Shown here piece after piece: positions 1-5,883 of a stretch of DNA of 11,274 nucleotides; position 1 is the stretch's first letter, and every line of letters starts with the position of its first letter. The position numbers and the translations under genes were made by a program. The notes below the pieces were generated by a model, which was given only the letters and a program-made list of their open reading frames with translations, ran no database searches and had not been told where the DNA came from. The DNA comes from Anaerolineales bacterium UBA7227. GTDB lineage: Bacteria; Chloroflexota; Anaerolineae; Anaerolineales; Villigracilaceae. The stretch is taken from the NCBI GenBank assembly GCA_002473085.1, contig DKTP01000178.1, forward strand, positions 1 to 11,274, written 5' to 3'.

Positions 1-5
1 TCAAG

Positions 6-33
6 TGTCGGGTGTCAGGTATCAGGTGTCAGG
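6..33. repeat. Heptanucleotide tandem repeat (about four TGTCAGG units)
   Basis: Four consecutive 7-base units are visible: TGTCGGG, TGTCAGG, TATCAGG and TGTCAGG, followed by a decayed TCTTCGG. The array overlaps the last codons and the stop codon (15-17) of the ABC transporter gene on the minus strand and runs almost to the window edge, so its true length is unknown. Being a 7-mer, each unit gained or lost would shift the reading frame and alter the transporter's last residues. Confidence 0.6.
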
Positions 34-1820
34 TCTTCGGCGCGGACGCGTTGGAAGGCTTGCGGCTCGGCCTCCTCCGTCTCTTCCGCTGGTTGGTACT
101 GCATCAATTGCAGGTCGTGGATTTCCTTGTACAGCCCGCCCGCGGCCAGCAGTTCGTCGTGGCGGCCGCGTTGGACGATTCGCCCGTCGGCCATGACCAG
201 GATCAGGTCGGCGCGGCGGACGGTGGCGAGTCGGTGCGCGATCACAAACGTGGTGCGTCCCTCCATCAGGCGGTCGAGCGCCTCCTGGATGAGCAGTTCG
301 GTCTGCGTGTCCACGCTGGAGGTGGAGTCGTCCAGGATCAAAATGCGCGGGTCCATCAACAGGGCGCGGGCGATGGCGACGCGCTGGCGCTGTCCGCCCG
401 AAAGCGTCACGCCGCGCTCGCCCACCATCGTCTCGTAGCCGTTCGGGAAATGCGTGATGAAGTCGTGCGCCTGCGCGGCCCGCGCGGCGGCGACGATCTC
501 CGCCTCGCCCGCGTCGGGGCGGCCGTAGGCGATGTTGGCGCGGATCGTGTCCGAGAACAGCAGCGAGGTCTGAAGCACGATCCCGATCTGCCTGCGGAAC
601 GAAGCCAGGTCGAGGGCGCGCACGTCGCGGCCGTCAACCAGCAGCGCGCCCTCGGTCACGTCGTAGAAGCGGGGGATGAGATTCACGAGCGAGGTCTTGC
701 CCGAGCCAGTCTGCCCGATCAGCGCGACGAGTTGATTCGGCTCCACGGTCAATTCGATATTCGACAGCGCGACGGATTTTTCGTTTTGATATTTGAGCGA
801 GACGTTGCGGAACTCGACGCGGCCGCGCAAAGCGGGGACGACCGCCGCGTCTTTCGGCGACTGGATGGCGGGTTCCGTTTCGAGGATCTCCAGCGCCCTT
901 TGGGCGCCCGCGCCCGCCTCCCCCGCCGCGTTGACCAGCCACGCCAGCTGCTGGACGGGGGCGGACAGCATCAGCCAGAAGGAGTTGAAGGCCACGACCT
1001 CGCCGATGGTCATTTTGCCCGCCAGTACGTCCTGCCCGCCGAAGATGAGGATGAGGATCGTCCCCAGCGCGATCAACAGGTTGGTGGTGGGCATCACCTT
1101 CGACCACTCGCCGATCAGCACGACGCGCGATTTAAAGTACGCCTGGTTGACTTCCTCGAAGCGGCGGGTTTCGTAGGCTTCGCGCGCGAAGGCGCGCACC
1201 ACCTGCACGCCGCTGACGTTTTCCTGCAAGCGCGTGGAGATGTCGCCGAGGGCCAGGTCCACTTTGTAGAATAGTTTCGTCACGCGGTCGCCGAAGTCAA
1301 CCGCCATCATCAGCATGGGAATCAGCGGCAGGATGGCGATAACCGCCAGTTTCACGTCGGCGGTAAAGAGGGCGGCCATCACACCGACGGTCACGAAGAC
1401 GAGCTGGATGATCTCGATGATGGAGCCGCCCGCGAAGTTCTGAATGGCGCGCACGTCTTCGATGCAGCGGGTGATCAACTGTCCCGTCTGCGCGTGGTCG
1501 TGATAGGAAAAGGACAGGTATTGGATGCGGTCGTACATCGCGTTGCGCAGGTCGTAGCCGATGTGCGCGGCCACCCACTCGGACAGATACCGCTGAAAGA
1601 AGTTGAGGACCGCGGTCGTCAGGCCAAGACCGAGCAGGAGCAGCGCCGCGTTGACGAGGTAGCGCGTCTCGCCTTTGAGCAGGCCCTCGTCCACGACGCC
1701 TTTCAGGATGTACGGGACGACGAGCGCCAGTCCCGTGATTACCAGAAGGATGAACAGGTTGAGCAGGATCTTCCAGAAATAGGGTTTGAGATAAGAGCGG
1801 AGTTTGAAGAGAGATTTCAT
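15..1820 (-). CDS. ABC exporter half-transporter with degenerate Walker B (probable heterodimer subunit)
   Basis: This 601-residue protein joins an exporter-type membrane domain (about residues 15-300, six predicted helices) to an ATP-binding domain (about 335-570), the normal layout and length of a bacterial multidrug or lipid exporter half. Visible motifs are Walker A GQTGSGKT (369-376), Q-loop Gln417, signature LSGGQ (473-477) and H-loop His529. Walker B reads LILDDSTSSVD: Asp498 stands where the catalytic Glu normally is. That substitution with an intact signature is known from the TM287 or BmrC-like half of heterodimeric exporters, so I infer a partner with a normal Walker B, probably encoded beyond the left edge. 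The tail (575-601) is Glu-rich. The start gives the usual MKSLFKLRSYLKPY opening, but no Shine-Dalgarno precedes it. A MarR gene lies upstream on the same strand, suggesting drug- or metabolite-responsive control. The substrate cannot be read from sequence. Confidence 0.93.
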   Translation of the reverse strand: MKSLFKLRSYLKPYFWKILLNLFILLVITGLALVVPYILKGVVDEGLLKGETRYLVNAALLLLGLGLTTAVLNFFQRYLSEWVAAHIGYDLRNAMYDRIQYLSFSYHDHAQTGQLITRCIEDVRAIQNFAGGSIIEIIQLVFVTVGVMAALFTADVKLAVIAILPLIPMLMMAVDFGDRVTKLFYKVDLALGDISTRLQENVSGVQVVRAFAREAYETRRFEEVNQAYFKSRVVLIGEWSKVMPTTNLLIALGTILILIFGGQDVLAGKMTIGEVVAFNSFWLMLSAPVQQLAWLVNAAGEAGAGAQRALEILETEPAIQSPKDAAVVPALRGRVEFRNVSLKYQNEKSVALSNIELTVEPNQLVALIGQTGSGKTSLVNLIPRFYDVTEGALLVDGRDVRALDLASFRRQIGIVLQTSLLFSDTIRANIAYGRPDAGEAEIVAAARAAQAHDFITHFPNGYETMVGERGVTLSGGQRQRVAIARALLMDPRILILDDSTSSVDTQTELLIQEALDRLMEGRTTFVIAHRLATVRRADLILVMADGRIVQRGRHDELLAAGGLYKEIHDLQLMQYQPAEETEEAEPQAFQRVRAEDLTPDT

Positions 1821-1838
1821 GGATTTGTGTCGGGGGTG

Positions 1839-1959
1839 GACTCTATCGAAAACAATCCGCAGATTTCGCTGATTACGCAGATTATACGGATTTCGTTTTT
1901 TAGGGAAATCGGCGTCATCCGCGGATGGATTTTAATTCCTCGTTATTACCGATAGAGTC
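1839..1959. repeat. Palindromic intergenic repeat element with 10-bp terminal inverted repeats
   Basis: The ends are perfect 10-bp inverted repeats, GACTCTATCG (1839-1848) and CGATAGAGTC (1950-1959). Inside, CGCTGATTACGCAGATT on the left and the reverse complement of the right half, CGCGGATGACGCCGATT, agree at 14 of 17 positions, so the whole 121 bp can fold as one long imperfect hairpin. The inner ATCCGCAGATT...ACGCAGATT wording resembles a degenerate intergenic repeat I recall from many bacterial genomes; this is memory, not a search. It fills nearly all of the gap between marR and the ABC gene. It could be a MITE-like or REP-like element, an mRNA processing hairpin, or a weak terminator; no transposase is present. 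Confidence 0.65.
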
Positions 1960-1961
1960 GG

Positions 1962-2390
1962 CTAATTAAAGGCAATCCGCAAACGGGACAGCGCCTCGAT
2001 CACCTGGGCGGTTTGTTCAGGCGTGAGGGACTGGAAGCGCGCCGCCAGCCAGGACTCCGTCTCGGCGTAGATCTCGGAGAGCGCCCGCCCGCCCTCGTCC
2101 GTCAACGAGAGGCGGATGTGACGGCGGTCTTCGGCGTCGGTGAGACGTTTGACCAGATTCCTGTTGACCAGCGCGTCCACCGCGCGGCTGGCCTGCGAGC
2201 GGCTGAGACGTCCCTCCTCGGCCAGCGCGCTGACGGTGTCGAATCCCCTGCGGATGCGTCGCAGGGCCTGGAACTGCTCCACCGTCAGGCCGAAGCGTTC
2301 GGCCGCCACGCCGCGGATCTGTCCGCGCGTCTGCCGCCAGACGGGAGGGATCGTCTCCCAGAAGGTCTCGATCAAATCGGTAGCGGACAT
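1962..2390 (-). CDS. MarR-family transcriptional regulator
   Basis: This 142-residue protein has the size and layout of MarR repressors: an N-terminal dimerisation helix, a winged helix-turn-helix (about 33-100) and C-terminal dimerisation helices. The recognition helix region is LSRSQASRAVDALVNRNLV (62-80), and the wing carries DAEDRRHIRLSLTDEG (85-100), the family's D-x-R-R wing signature. Such proteins bind palindromic operators as dimers and release DNA on binding small aromatic or phenolic ligands or on oxidation; the ligand here is unknown. ATG at 2390 is preceded by GGAAGG about 11 bases away, a somewhat long spacing. A palindrome overlapping the -10 box upstream suggests self-repression. 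It precedes the ABC exporter on the same strand with a 141-bp gap filled by the palindromic element, so co-transcription is plausible and the exporter is the likely target. Confidence 0.93.
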   Translation of the reverse strand: MSATDLIETFWETIPPVWRQTRGQIRGVAAERFGLTVEQFQALRRIRRGFDTVSALAEEGRLSRSQASRAVDALVNRNLVKRLTDAEDRRHIRLSLTDEGGRALSEIYAETESWLAARFQSLTPEQTAQVIEALSRLRIAFN

Positions 2391-2407
2391 GTCATTAGTT
2401 GCCTTCC

Positions 2408-2435
2408 ATAATGATTGCGATACGCAACTATTATA
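2408..2435 (-). promoter_or_regulatory. marR promoter -10 box with overlapping palindromic operator
   Basis: The core TTGCG-ATA-CGCAA (2415-2427) is a perfect inverted repeat, extended after a 2-base mismatch by ATAAT/ATTAT (2408-2412 and 2430-2434). On the minus strand the right arm forms a consensus TATAAT (2430-2435) with an extended TGC before it; no good -35 is seen. A transcript would start near 2423. A dimer on the palindrome would cover the -10 box and start site, the layout expected for MarR autorepression. Confidence 0.65.
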
Positions 2436-2465
2436 GCACAGGCGATCTGTTGTTGAAACGAGCGC

Positions 2466-2476
2466 CGCGCTATTCC
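2466..2476 (+). repeat. 11-bp direct repeat, left copy
   Basis: CGCGCTATTCC occurs here and again at 3096-3106 in the same orientation. The two copies lie close to the outer break points of two truncated genes. The right copy overlaps the stop codon of the alpha/beta hydrolase. Confidence 0.5.
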
Positions 2477-2491
2477 CTTTTGGGGGGAAGT

Positions 2492-2791
2492 ATGTACGAC
2501 AAACGGTTGGACGCCTTAATCCTTCCGCTGGCGCGAAGTTTCGACGGCAAATCGCCCGATTTGGAAAGATGGTTGAGGGAAGAACGGCAAGCCTATGCCG
2601 ATGAAGTCAAAAAAACTGGCGCGACTGGATTGATCGTCAACCTGCTCGAAAACCCGTCTGAACCTGAGGCGTCGTTCGGCGGCGCGATGATCGTGGATCC
2701 AAACGGCGAAATCCTGGCGGAGTCCACGCACGGCACGGACGAGATGCTGATATACGACCTGGTCCCGATTGCGCCCGATACGGCGTCCTGA
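2492..2791 (+). pseudogene. Carbon-nitrogen hydrolase (nitrilase superfamily), C-terminal remnant
   Basis: The 99 codons from ATG 2492 encode what looks like only the last third of a nitrilase-superfamily enzyme. The family strand DALILPLA (residues 7-14) is followed by a helical stretch with WLREERQ (28-34) and then FGGAMIVDPNGEILAES (62-78), the typical GG-x-x-I-V-D-P-x-G-x-x-L-A-E ending of these amidases. The catalytic Glu, Lys and Cys of the family all lie in the part that is missing, so amidase activity is not expected. The frame stays open upstream to 2399, but those codons show no family match and run across the marR promoter. A purine-rich GGGGGGAAG precedes the ATG and might allow translation. 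A truncated DUF2723 gene follows 46 bp later on the same strand. A small intact gene of unknown role is a less likely alternative. Confidence 0.65.
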
Positions 2792-2837
2792 AACAACGCC
2801 TCCCCAAAGACGCGTCGTTGAGATAGACTTGGGGGTA

Positions 2838-3092
2838 ATGAAACCCATCAAACGCGCCGACCTGCTCATCTCCCTCGTCATCGGGATTTTGGCGCTGGCG
2901 TTATACGTCCGCACGCTGGCGCCCTCGCTTCTGTGGGGCGATTCCGCCGAGTTCCAAACCCTGTGCGCCACGCTGGGGATGACGCATCCCAGCGGGTACA
3001 CGTCCCATCTCTTCATCTGCAAACTTTTCACGCTCATCCCGCTGAAAAACATCGCCTGGCGCGCCAACCTGATGTCCGCCTTTTTCGAGTGA
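2838..3092 (+). pseudogene. DUF2723-type membrane protein (glycosyltransferase-like), N-terminal remnant
   Basis: These 84 codons give a first transmembrane helix (about residues 8-25) and then the start of the conserved first extracytoplasmic loop of DUF2723 proteins: APSLLWGDSAEFQTL and TLGMTHPSGY (roughly 28-54), followed by KLFTLIPLKNIAWRANLMSA. Full-length members are polytopic proteins of several hundred residues, related by architecture to protein O-mannosyltransferase-like enzymes. Here the frame ends with TGA just after MSAFFE, where family members continue into the next helices. GYT replaces the usual GYP, hinting at relaxed constraint. The start is supported by GGGGG six to seven bases upstream. 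The homology ends only a few bases before the 11-bp repeat and the alpha/beta hydrolase stop codon. Confidence 0.7.
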
Positions 3093-3095
3093 AGG

Positions 3096-3106
3096 CGCGC
3101 TATTCC
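3096..3106 (+). repeat. 11-bp direct repeat, right copy
   Basis: Second copy of CGCGCTATTCC (first at 2466-2476). Bases 3100-3102 are also the stop codon (TAG, minus strand) of the alpha/beta hydrolase gene. Confidence 0.5.
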
Positions 3107-3840
3107 AGGTACGACAGCAAAATCTCCCCCACCTCGCGCGCCCGCGACTGCGGCATGGCATGGGTGGCGGGGATGACGACGTCGCGCGCGGACGGGCGGC
3201 GCGGCGTTTTCGTGATCAAGTCTTCGCTGCCCCAGACAAAGAGCGCGGGGACATTGGCGGGGACCGCGAACGGACGCGCCCCAAACCCCGGCAGGGAACG
3301 CAGCGTCGCTTTGAGAATCTCGCGGGGCTGGGAGGAGATCTCCGAGAACCACGCGTCCACAGAAGGGTCGGCGCGCAGGTTGAATCCCAGCAGGCGAATC
3401 AAGAAGCGAAGACGCGCGCCCGAAAGCGTCCAATCTCCCAGCGCGGGAAAGCGCGCATCAGTTGTACTGGCTACGCGCAGACCGAATGCCTTGCCTTTGG
3501 TCGTATAAGCCGGAGCGAGGAAGACGGCGCGCTTGACGCGGTCCGCGTGCGTTTGCAGATAGGCTTCGGCGACGCGCGTCCCCGAGGAGTAGGAGAGGAC
3601 GTCCCAGCGCGGGATGGCGAGAGAGACTCGCAGGGAGTCCAACGCGTCTACGGCCGCGGCCAGATAGGGGTAGGAAAGAGGCGGGAGGGGGGAGAGTCCG
3701 ATGCCCGGCAGTTCGACCGTCACGAGCGAGAAACGTCCGCGCAGAAGGGGAATCAGTTCAGTCCAAATGTTAAAGGAAATTCCAAAGCCGTGCAAAAGCA
3801 GGATCGGCGGGCCGTCGCCTTCGGCGCGATAATTGAGCAT
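3100..3840 (-). CDS. Alpha/beta-fold hydrolase
   Basis: A 246-residue alpha/beta hydrolase. The oxyanion-hole motif is LLLHGFG (14-20). The nucleophile elbow reads S-Y-S-S-G (83-87) with Ser85 as nucleophile, a variant of the usual G-x-S-x-G with Ser in the first position. WGSEDLI supplies the probable acid Asp207, and THAMP the catalytic His227, both at normal spacing. Such proteins act on esters, amides, lactones or C-C bonds; no motif narrows the substrate. A cap-like region lies at about residues 115-190. ATG 3840 is chosen because the protein then begins exactly at the fold's first strand and because TATAAT sits six bases upstream, which implies a leaderless mRNA; the open frame beyond it covers the divergent gene and has no family similarity. 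It is divergent from the membrane protein gene at 3904, with 63 bp between. Confidence 0.88.
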   Translation of the reverse strand: MLNYRAEGDGPPILLLHGFGISFNIWTELIPLLRGRFSLVTVELPGIGLSPLPPLSYPYLAAAVDALDSLRVSLAIPRWDVLSYSSGTRVAEAYLQTHADRVKRAVFLAPAYTTKGKAFGLRVASTTDARFPALGDWTLSGARLRFLIRLLGFNLRADPSVDAWFSEISSQPREILKATLRSLPGFGARPFAVPANVPALFVWGSEDLITKTPRRPSARDVVIPATHAMPQSRAREVGEILLSYLE

Positions 3841-3846
3841 GTCCCG

Positions 3847-3852
3847 ATTATA
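3847..3852 (-). promoter_or_regulatory. -10 box of the alpha/beta hydrolase, probably leaderless
   Basis: A perfect TATAAT on the minus strand ends six bases before the ATG at 3840, so transcription would begin at or next to the A of the start codon. No convincing -35 hexamer is seen at normal spacing and no Shine-Dalgarno fits, which agrees with leaderless translation. Confidence 0.5.
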
Positions 3853-3903
3853 CAGGGAGCGCGCTTTTTGCCCGGCGCGCAGACCAACTTTGACGGAGGC
3901 AGA

Positions 3904-4461
3904 ATGCTGCACGCGATTTCGAACCGATTTTATTCGTGGGCCAAAGGCTGGCTGGCGTTGACGCTGGCGGCGCTGGATTTGGCCTTCATGGGATTCGTCA
4001 TGCCGCTCGCTGGAAAACTGGCGGGCGGCGCCGCGTCTCCCGAACCGCCGCTGGACCTCCTGTTTTTTTCCGCGCCCAGCGAGACGTTCGCGCGGCTCGA
4101 ACGTTACGACGAACGCGCGCGCCTGTTTTATCTCGGTTCGGAATTGACGCTGGATATCCTGCACCCGATTTTATACACGCTGGCGCTCGGGCTGCTGATC
4201 TCGTGGCTGTTCCAGCGCGGGTTTGCGCGCGGCGACAAGATGCGAATTTTAAATGTGACGCCCCTCGGCGCGTGGTCGCTCGACCTGCTGGAGAATTTGT
4301 GCATCGTCGCCATGCTCGCTTTGTGGCCCGAACGATCCGTCCCGCTGGCGTGGATGTTGACGGTCTTCCGAATGGGCAAGTGGATCTTCGTGAGCGCCAG
4401 CGCGGCGCTGGTCGCGATGGGATGCGCGCTGACGGCAAGGAATGGATTTAAACCGCGCTGA
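3904..4461 (+). CDS. Small multi-pass membrane protein of unknown function
   Basis: I do not recognise this 185-residue family. Four hydrophobic segments are visible at about residues 17-37, 84-103, 127-141 and 158-176, separated by a long polar loop (about 38-82) containing SPEPPLDLLFFSAPSETFARLERYDERAR, described here only by its character: acidic and basic residues mixed, with probable helix. The start is fixed by GGAGG at 3895-3899, four bases before the ATG; the frame is open further left but those codons overlap the hydrolase gene. It is divergent from the alpha/beta hydrolase and convergent with mgtE, 16 bp from the mgtE stop, so it is probably its own transcription unit. The layout with a short loop between TM3 and TM4 does not point to a transporter or a signalling family. 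Function unknown. Confidence 0.75.
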   Translation: MLHAISNRFYSWAKGWLALTLAALDLAFMGFVMPLAGKLAGGAASPEPPLDLLFFSAPSETFARLERYDERARLFYLGSELTLDILHPILYTLALGLLISWLFQRGFARGDKMRILNVTPLGAWSLDLLENLCIVAMLALWPERSVPLAWMLTVFRMGKWIFVSASAALVAMGCALTARNGFKPR

Positions 4462-4482
4462 CCGCGAAGGCTCGCGGTTAAA
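4447..4482. terminator. Hairpin spanning both stop codons of convergent genes, possible terminator
   Basis: TTTAAACCGCG (4447-4457) can pair with CGCGGTTAAA (4473-4482), one bulged A. A shorter alternative, ACCGCG-AAGGCT-CGCGGT (4461-4478), is also possible. The stem contains the end of the plus-strand membrane protein gene and the stop codon of mgtE. There is no U-run on the plus side and only a weak one (UUUAAAU) on the minus side, so termination efficiency is uncertain. Confidence 0.4.
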
Positions 4483-5872
4483 GCAATGTGCCGCGCAGGA
4501 TCACCGAGGCCACCGAGAAGTAAATGACCAGCCCGGAGACGTCCACCAGCGTGGCGACGAACGGCGCGGACGAGGTCGCGGGGTCGAGTCCGACGCGGCG
4601 GAGCAGGATGGGGAGCATCGAACCCGCCAGCGTCCCCCACAGCACGATCCCCACCAGCGCGACGCCGACCGTCAGGGCCAGCATCAGCCAATGTTCCCCG
4701 TAAGCGCCGAACAGCGTTGCCCAGGCAGAAATGCGGATGAAGCCGATCGCTCCCAGGATCGCGCCGAGCGACAAGCCCGAAAGGATCTCGCGCCGCATCA
4801 CCCGCCACCAATCGCGTAAATGGACTTCTCCCAAAGCCATAGCCCGGATGATGAGGGTGGAGGCTTGCGAGCCGGAGTTCCCGCCGCTGGAGATCACCAG
4901 GGGGACAAAAATGGACAGCACCACCGCCTTGGCGATTTCGTTTTCGTATTTGCCCATGGCGGTCGCCGTCAACATTTCGCTTAAGAAGAGGATAATGAGC
5001 CAGGTGGCGCGTTTTCGGACCATGCGCGGCAGGGTGATCTTCATGTATGGCTCGTCCAGCGCTTCGGAGCCGCCGATCTTCTGAATATCCTCGGTGGCTT
5101 CCTCTTCGACCACGTCGAGGATGTCGTCCACGGTGACGATTCCGATCAGGATGCCCTGCGTATCGGTCACCGGCAGGGCGATCAAGTCTGTGTCTTTGAA
5201 GAGCTCCACCGCCGCCTCGCGGTTATCGGTGGCCTTCAAGGAGACGAAACGCCTGTCCATTAGATCGGAGATGAGGGTTTCGGGCGCCGCGAGCAGGATC
5301 TGGCGGATGCGGAGGTCGTCCACCAGGCGGTTCTCCTCGTCGATCACGTAGGTCATGCTCATGGTCTCGCTGTCCCGGCCGTAGCGGCGGATGTGGTCGA
5401 GGGCGCGCTCCACCGTCCATTGCTGGCGGAGGCGGACGAAGTCGGGCGTCATCATGCGCCCCACGCTGTCTTCCTTGTAGCCGAGCAGGGTGGAGGCGAC
5501 AGCGCGCTCCTCCGGCGACAACAAATTGAGCAAATGCTGAATGACGTTGGCCGGCATCTCCTCCAAAATGGAGGTGCGGTCGTCCGGCGACATGGCATTG
5601 AACAGGCTGGCTACTTCCCCCGTCGCCATCGCTTTGAGCAGTTCCTCCTGGCGCTCGCCGGGCAGGTACGAAAAAACTTTGGCGGCCAGTTCGCGCGGCA
5701 GCAGGCGGAAAAGCACCGCCTGCTTTTCCGCCGATAACGGCTCCATTAGATCCGCGATGTCGGTTGCGGACCAGTTTTTGATCTGCCCCTGCAAGCCGTT
5801 GAAATTGTGCGACTTGATCATCTCCGTCAGGTCGTTGACGGTTTTTTCGAGAATATCGTTTGGTAAAGCCAT
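4478..5872 (-). CDS. mgtE: Magnesium transporter MgtE
   Basis: This 464-residue protein is a full-length MgtE Mg2+ channel of the inner membrane. The order is the family's: N-terminal helical superhelix domain with repeats such as EPLSAEKQAVLFRLLP (44-59), a tandem CBS pair (about 138-260, MMTPDF at 140-145 and the second CBS ending GIVTVDDILDVVEEEATED), a connecting helix, then a five-helix pore domain (about 287-464). Pore motifs are SSGGNSGSQAS (328-338) and DPATSSAPFVATLVDVSGL (430-448); Asp444 fits the conserved pore acidic residue of the family. The N and CBS domains normally bind Mg2+ and close the pore when internal Mg2+ is high. The start is fixed by AGGAGG at 5878-5883, five bases before ATG. 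Expression is under an M-box riboswitch in the upstream leader, so both synthesis and gating of this protein respond to Mg2+. Confidence 0.97.
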   Translation of the reverse strand: MALPNDILEKTVNDLTEMIKSHNFNGLQGQIKNWSATDIADLMEPLSAEKQAVLFRLLPRELAAKVFSYLPGERQEELLKAMATGEVASLFNAMSPDDRTSILEEMPANVIQHLLNLLSPEERAVASTLLGYKEDSVGRMMTPDFVRLRQQWTVERALDHIRRYGRDSETMSMTYVIDEENRLVDDLRIRQILLAAPETLISDLMDRRFVSLKATDNREAAVELFKDTDLIALPVTDTQGILIGIVTVDDILDVVEEEATEDIQKIGGSEALDEPYMKITLPRMVRKRATWLIILFLSEMLTATAMGKYENEIAKAVVLSIFVPLVISSGGNSGSQASTLIIRAMALGEVHLRDWWRVMRREILSGLSLGAILGAIGFIRISAWATLFGAYGEHWLMLALTVGVALVGIVLWGTLAGSMLPILLRRVGLDPATSSAPFVATLVDVSGLVIYFSVASVILRGTLL

Positions 5873-5877
5873 GCCGG

Positions 5878-5883
5878 CCTCCT
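5878..5883 (-). promoter_or_regulatory. mgtE ribosome binding site
   Basis: A consensus AGGAGG lies five bases upstream of the mgtE ATG. The extended AGGAGGC (5877-5883) is perfectly complementary to GCCTCCT at 5973-5979 in the same leader, so it could be sequestered in the mRNA. Confidence 0.75.

Noticed and set aside
12..1274. Long plus-strand frame opposite the ABC transporter
   Set aside because: It is antisense to a gene with all ABC motifs and has no recognisable domain. High GC third-position bias creates such shadow frames here.
3160..3903. Leftward extension of the membrane protein frame
   Set aside because: It is antisense to the alpha/beta hydrolase, highly charged and without domain character; GGAGG before ATG 3904 fixes the start.
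3841..4164. N-terminal extension of the alpha/beta hydrolase
   Set aside because: These codons overlap the divergent membrane protein and its ribosome binding site, lie upstream of a perfect -10 box and do not resemble the hydrolase fold.
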